From positions 124,001 to 188,000 of the forward strand of contig OY970066.1 of assembly GCA_963705285.1 (NCBI GenBank): a stretch of 64,000 nt of DNA. The letters run 5' to 3'. The first letter of the stretch is position 1. Each line of letters begins with the position of its first letter. A program made the position numbers and the translations under genes. Shown here in pieces: positions 62,456-64,000 of the stretch. The notes beneath the pieces were generated by a model. That model ran no database searches, was not told the origin of the DNA, and saw only the letters and a program-made list of their open reading frames with translations. Source of the stretch: JACMLD01 sp963705285 (GTDB taxonomy: Bacteria > Bacteroidota > Bacteroidia > Chitinophagales > Chitinophagaceae).

Positions 62456-62780
62456 GCCCGTCTGACGTAGGAATTGTGTTGAGTGTTGAGTGTTAAGTGT
62501 TGTGTGCGTTTGGGGTGTTTTACCGTCTGACCTCCTGGTCTGACGGAAGAATTGTGTTGGGTGTTGAGTGTTGTATATGGAAGAATTGTGTTGAGTGTTG
62601 AGTGTTAAGTGTTGTGTGCGTTTTGGGTGTTTTACCGTCTGACCTCCCGGTCTGATGGAAGAATTGTGTTGCGTGTTGAGTGTTGTATGCTTTGATAAAC
62701 GCACTACCGTCTGACCTCCTGGTCTGACGGCTACTATCATGGTACTGCGCCATGGGCGTCAGACCGGGAGGTCAGACGGG
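62456..62780. repeat. GTGTTGA heptamer arrays alternating with GTCTGACC palindromes
   Basis: Four runs of GTGTTGA/GTGTTAA/GTGTTGT heptamers (about 62473-62506, 62552-62575, 62586-62620 and 62662-62690) alternate with short blocks containing GTCTGACC and GGTCTGAC. The last block (62708-62731) and its reverse complement (62757-62779) form a hairpin of more than 20 bp. No gene is present. Confidence 0.85.
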
Positions 62781-62793
62781 TACCAGCATTGCA

Positions 62794-62826
62794 CAAAAAA
62801 ATCCCGGCTGTTTTCACAACCGGGAC
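62794..62826 (-). terminator. Terminator after the right-edge minus-strand gene
   Basis: TCCCGG-C-TGT and ACA-A-CCGGGA pair around TTTC. Read on the minus strand the hairpin is followed by a run of seven T. Confidence 0.7.
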
Positions 62827-62845
62827 GTTACATTGGTGAATTCAA

Positions 62846-64000
62846 CTATTTAATAGAATACCTTATAATATTAGAAGTGTAATCAGGAGTACTAAAAGGA
62901 GGCGTTACATATTCCAGGAATTTAATGACGCCGATGCCTTTTGCAAACCATTGTTCGATGCGATAGAATTCTGTGGTGGCTCCCGCTACTACGGTTGAAA
63001 AGCTTACTCTTGTTTTAATAACGTTGGCAAATGGTTGGCCACTCACGGTTACACTTACATTTTTCTCCAGTATTTTTCCTTCAATCTTTGCAGTTACCGG
63101 AATTCCGCCTACTGTGCCGGTAAGCGTGGTTACAGGAAATACAGACTGGTTCTCACTCAGCATTACATACTCAAATGCGGTGGGCGTATCAAAAGGCATA
63201 AATTGGTTATTAGCAGGGTAACCCTGGTAATAAGTGCCCGCGCCATCTTTACGGTAATACAATGTATCATCGTATTGAAACGCATAATCGGTATAGGCAA
63301 AAACTGTATAAGGCTTGCCATTAATGGTGGCGGTTCTGCCGTTGCTTAAAGTGGCTGTACTATCTGAAGCCACACCGCCTTCATACAAACTTGCCCAGTT
63401 AGACCCGGTGGTGATCGGGAAATAATCACCTGTAACTACTGGCGGCGCCGTAACATTAACTTCCGCCTTGGTACAGCCGCCTTTTGTAACCGTAACCGTT
63501 CCTGAAATAGAATCAGTACCACATTTAGCTTTCCATGGGTAAGAACCCACAGGCAGTTTAACAACATACGAACCTGGGGCCGTGCAGGATGTGGGTTCTG
63601 CGCCAAATGCTGTAATCTGACCGGCCTTGCCATTTACGGTAATACTGATAGGTGTGGTGCTGGTACCGCCGCCACATCCGGCCTTACTCCATAACACCAC
63701 CTGTCCGCTGTCGGTAGACGCTGGTGGTGTAACCGGGCTGGTTGATTTAAGCGGTGCAGAGAATTTTCCGTCTACGATTAGCTTGCCGCTGGCCTTACCA
63801 CTAAATGTTCCGGAAATGCCGGTACTGTCTGCTTTTGCAATTACGATAGTGAAGGAGTCGGTAAGCGTTTGATCAGTCTGGTATACCGTAGTACCGCCTT
63901 TGATATAAGCAAACAGGCTGAAGGGTGTTTTGTAGGTGCCGGGTTTAAGCGCGGCGCCAAATACCTGCAAGGTCATTTGGGCACTGCCGTCTTCTGACCG
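62846..64000 (-). CDS. Secreted/surface protein of unknown function, 5' truncated
   Basis: The frame is open to the window edge (the codons before the first ATG at 63976 read RSEDGSAQ), so the N-terminus is missing and the protein is longer than the 376 residues seen from that ATG. Low-complexity Thr/Ser/Gly-rich beta-type sequence comes first, with two cysteine-containing Ig-like stretches (VLWSKAGCGGGTSTTPISITVNGKAGQITAFGAEPTSC and GSYPWKAKCGTDSISGTVTVTKGGC). A C-terminal 150-residue region (DYFPITTGSNWASLYEGG...FYRIEQWFAKGIGVIKFLEY) resembles lipoprotein-like domains of Bacteroidota surface proteins. No T9SS domain is visible. Function unknown. Confidence 0.65.
   Translation of the reverse strand, partial: RSEDGSAQMTLQVFGAALKPGTYKTPFSLFAYIKGGTTVYQTDQTLTDSFTIVIAKADSTGISGTFSGKASGKLIVDGKFSAPLKSTSPVTPPASTDSGQVVLWSKAGCGGGTSTTPISITVNGKAGQITAFGAEPTSCTAPGSYVVKLPVGSYPWKAKCGTDSISGTVTVTKGGCTKAEVNVTAPPVVTGDYFPITTGSNWASLYEGGVASDSTATLSNGRTATINGKPYTVFAYTDYAFQYDDTLYYRKDGAGTYYQGYPANNQFMPFDTPTAFEYVMLSENQSVFPVTTLTGTVGGIPVTAKIEGKILEKNVSVTVSGQPFANVIKTRVSFSTVVAGATTEFYRIEQWFAKGIGVIKFLEYVTPPFSTPDYTSNIIRYSIK

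Noticed and set aside
62393..62753. Minus-strand frames with repeated TLNTQHNS and QTRRSDG
   Set aside because: They are translations of GTGTTGA heptamers and GTCTGACC palindromes.

Overview
The window is a stretch of Bacteroidota chromosome, most likely from a Chitinophagaceae-type soil or freshwater bacterium. The lineage call rests on several kinds of evidence. There is a GldJ-type gliding/type IX secretion lipoprotein at the left edge. Four secreted proteins carry type IX (T9SS) C-terminal sorting domains or close look-alikes. There is a large Oar-like TonB-dependent receptor, several promoters with a TAnnTTTG -7 box, and a fucosidase-rich glycan gene set. GC content is moderate and coding density is ordinary. 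No phage, integrase, transposase, CRISPR array or cas gene was seen.

Layout. 1-4.5 kb: gldJ (5' cut), murF, a DUF983 protein, a large compound repeat array, then an AhpD-like protein with a Crp/Fnr regulator. 4.7-13 kb: TonB receptor, YeiH-type exporter, phytoene-dehydrogenase-like oxidoreductase, a broken sulfite dehydrogenase remnant, a GNAT acetyltransferase and a DinB-like protein, then a 103-bp repeat with hairpins. 13-17.3 kb: a large MscS-type channel, a GIY-YIG nuclease gene and tRNA-Ser(GGA), followed by a tandem array of tRNA-Ser-derived pseudo-copies. 17.4-35 kb is mostly housekeeping: M24 peptidase, TatD, polysaccharide deacetylase, ARPP-1-like protein, acpP-fabF-rnc, a T9SS protein, methylmalonyl-CoA epimerase, cysteine desulfurase and an IscA-type protein, gltX, a GT39-like membrane enzyme, a B12-binding mutase domain, a CsgG-like protein and an enoyl-CoA hydratase. 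35-50.2 kb is a long run of minus-strand genes: metallophosphoesterase, GH95-like and GH29 fucosidases, a clan GH-D-like glycosidase, a Tat-exported sugar isomerase-like protein, a DUF1501 protein and two proteins with cytochrome-c-type haem motifs (DUF2231-cytochrome-LRR and PSCyt1/DUF1549/DUF1553). It looks like a periplasmic system for fucose-containing glycans. 50.4-64 kb: fumC, a T9SS-exported PQQ-sugar-dehydrogenase-like protein, two related giant secreted T9SS proteins and a 5'-truncated secreted protein.

The most unusual content is non-coding. (1) A single intact tRNA-Ser(GGA) is followed by a GIY-YIG nuclease gene and flanked on both sides by tRNA-Ser-derived copies. In these copies the anticodon arm and T arm have been replaced by perfect or near-perfect hairpins, and the hairpin sequence differs between copies while the pairing is kept. 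(2) At least ten intergenic sites carry degenerate tandem heptamers. Each site uses one of five 'words' (AGTATTT, ATCAGAN, AGTTTAT, GTGTTGA, GAGCTNN). They usually start at or just after a stop codon and are often inverted between convergent genes. (3) One heptamer pair forms an inverted repeat around a gene for a four-helix-bundle protein of the 23S-rRNA-intervening-sequence family, which gives it the look of a small mobile or RNA-processed element. These three are the best candidates for something not previously described.
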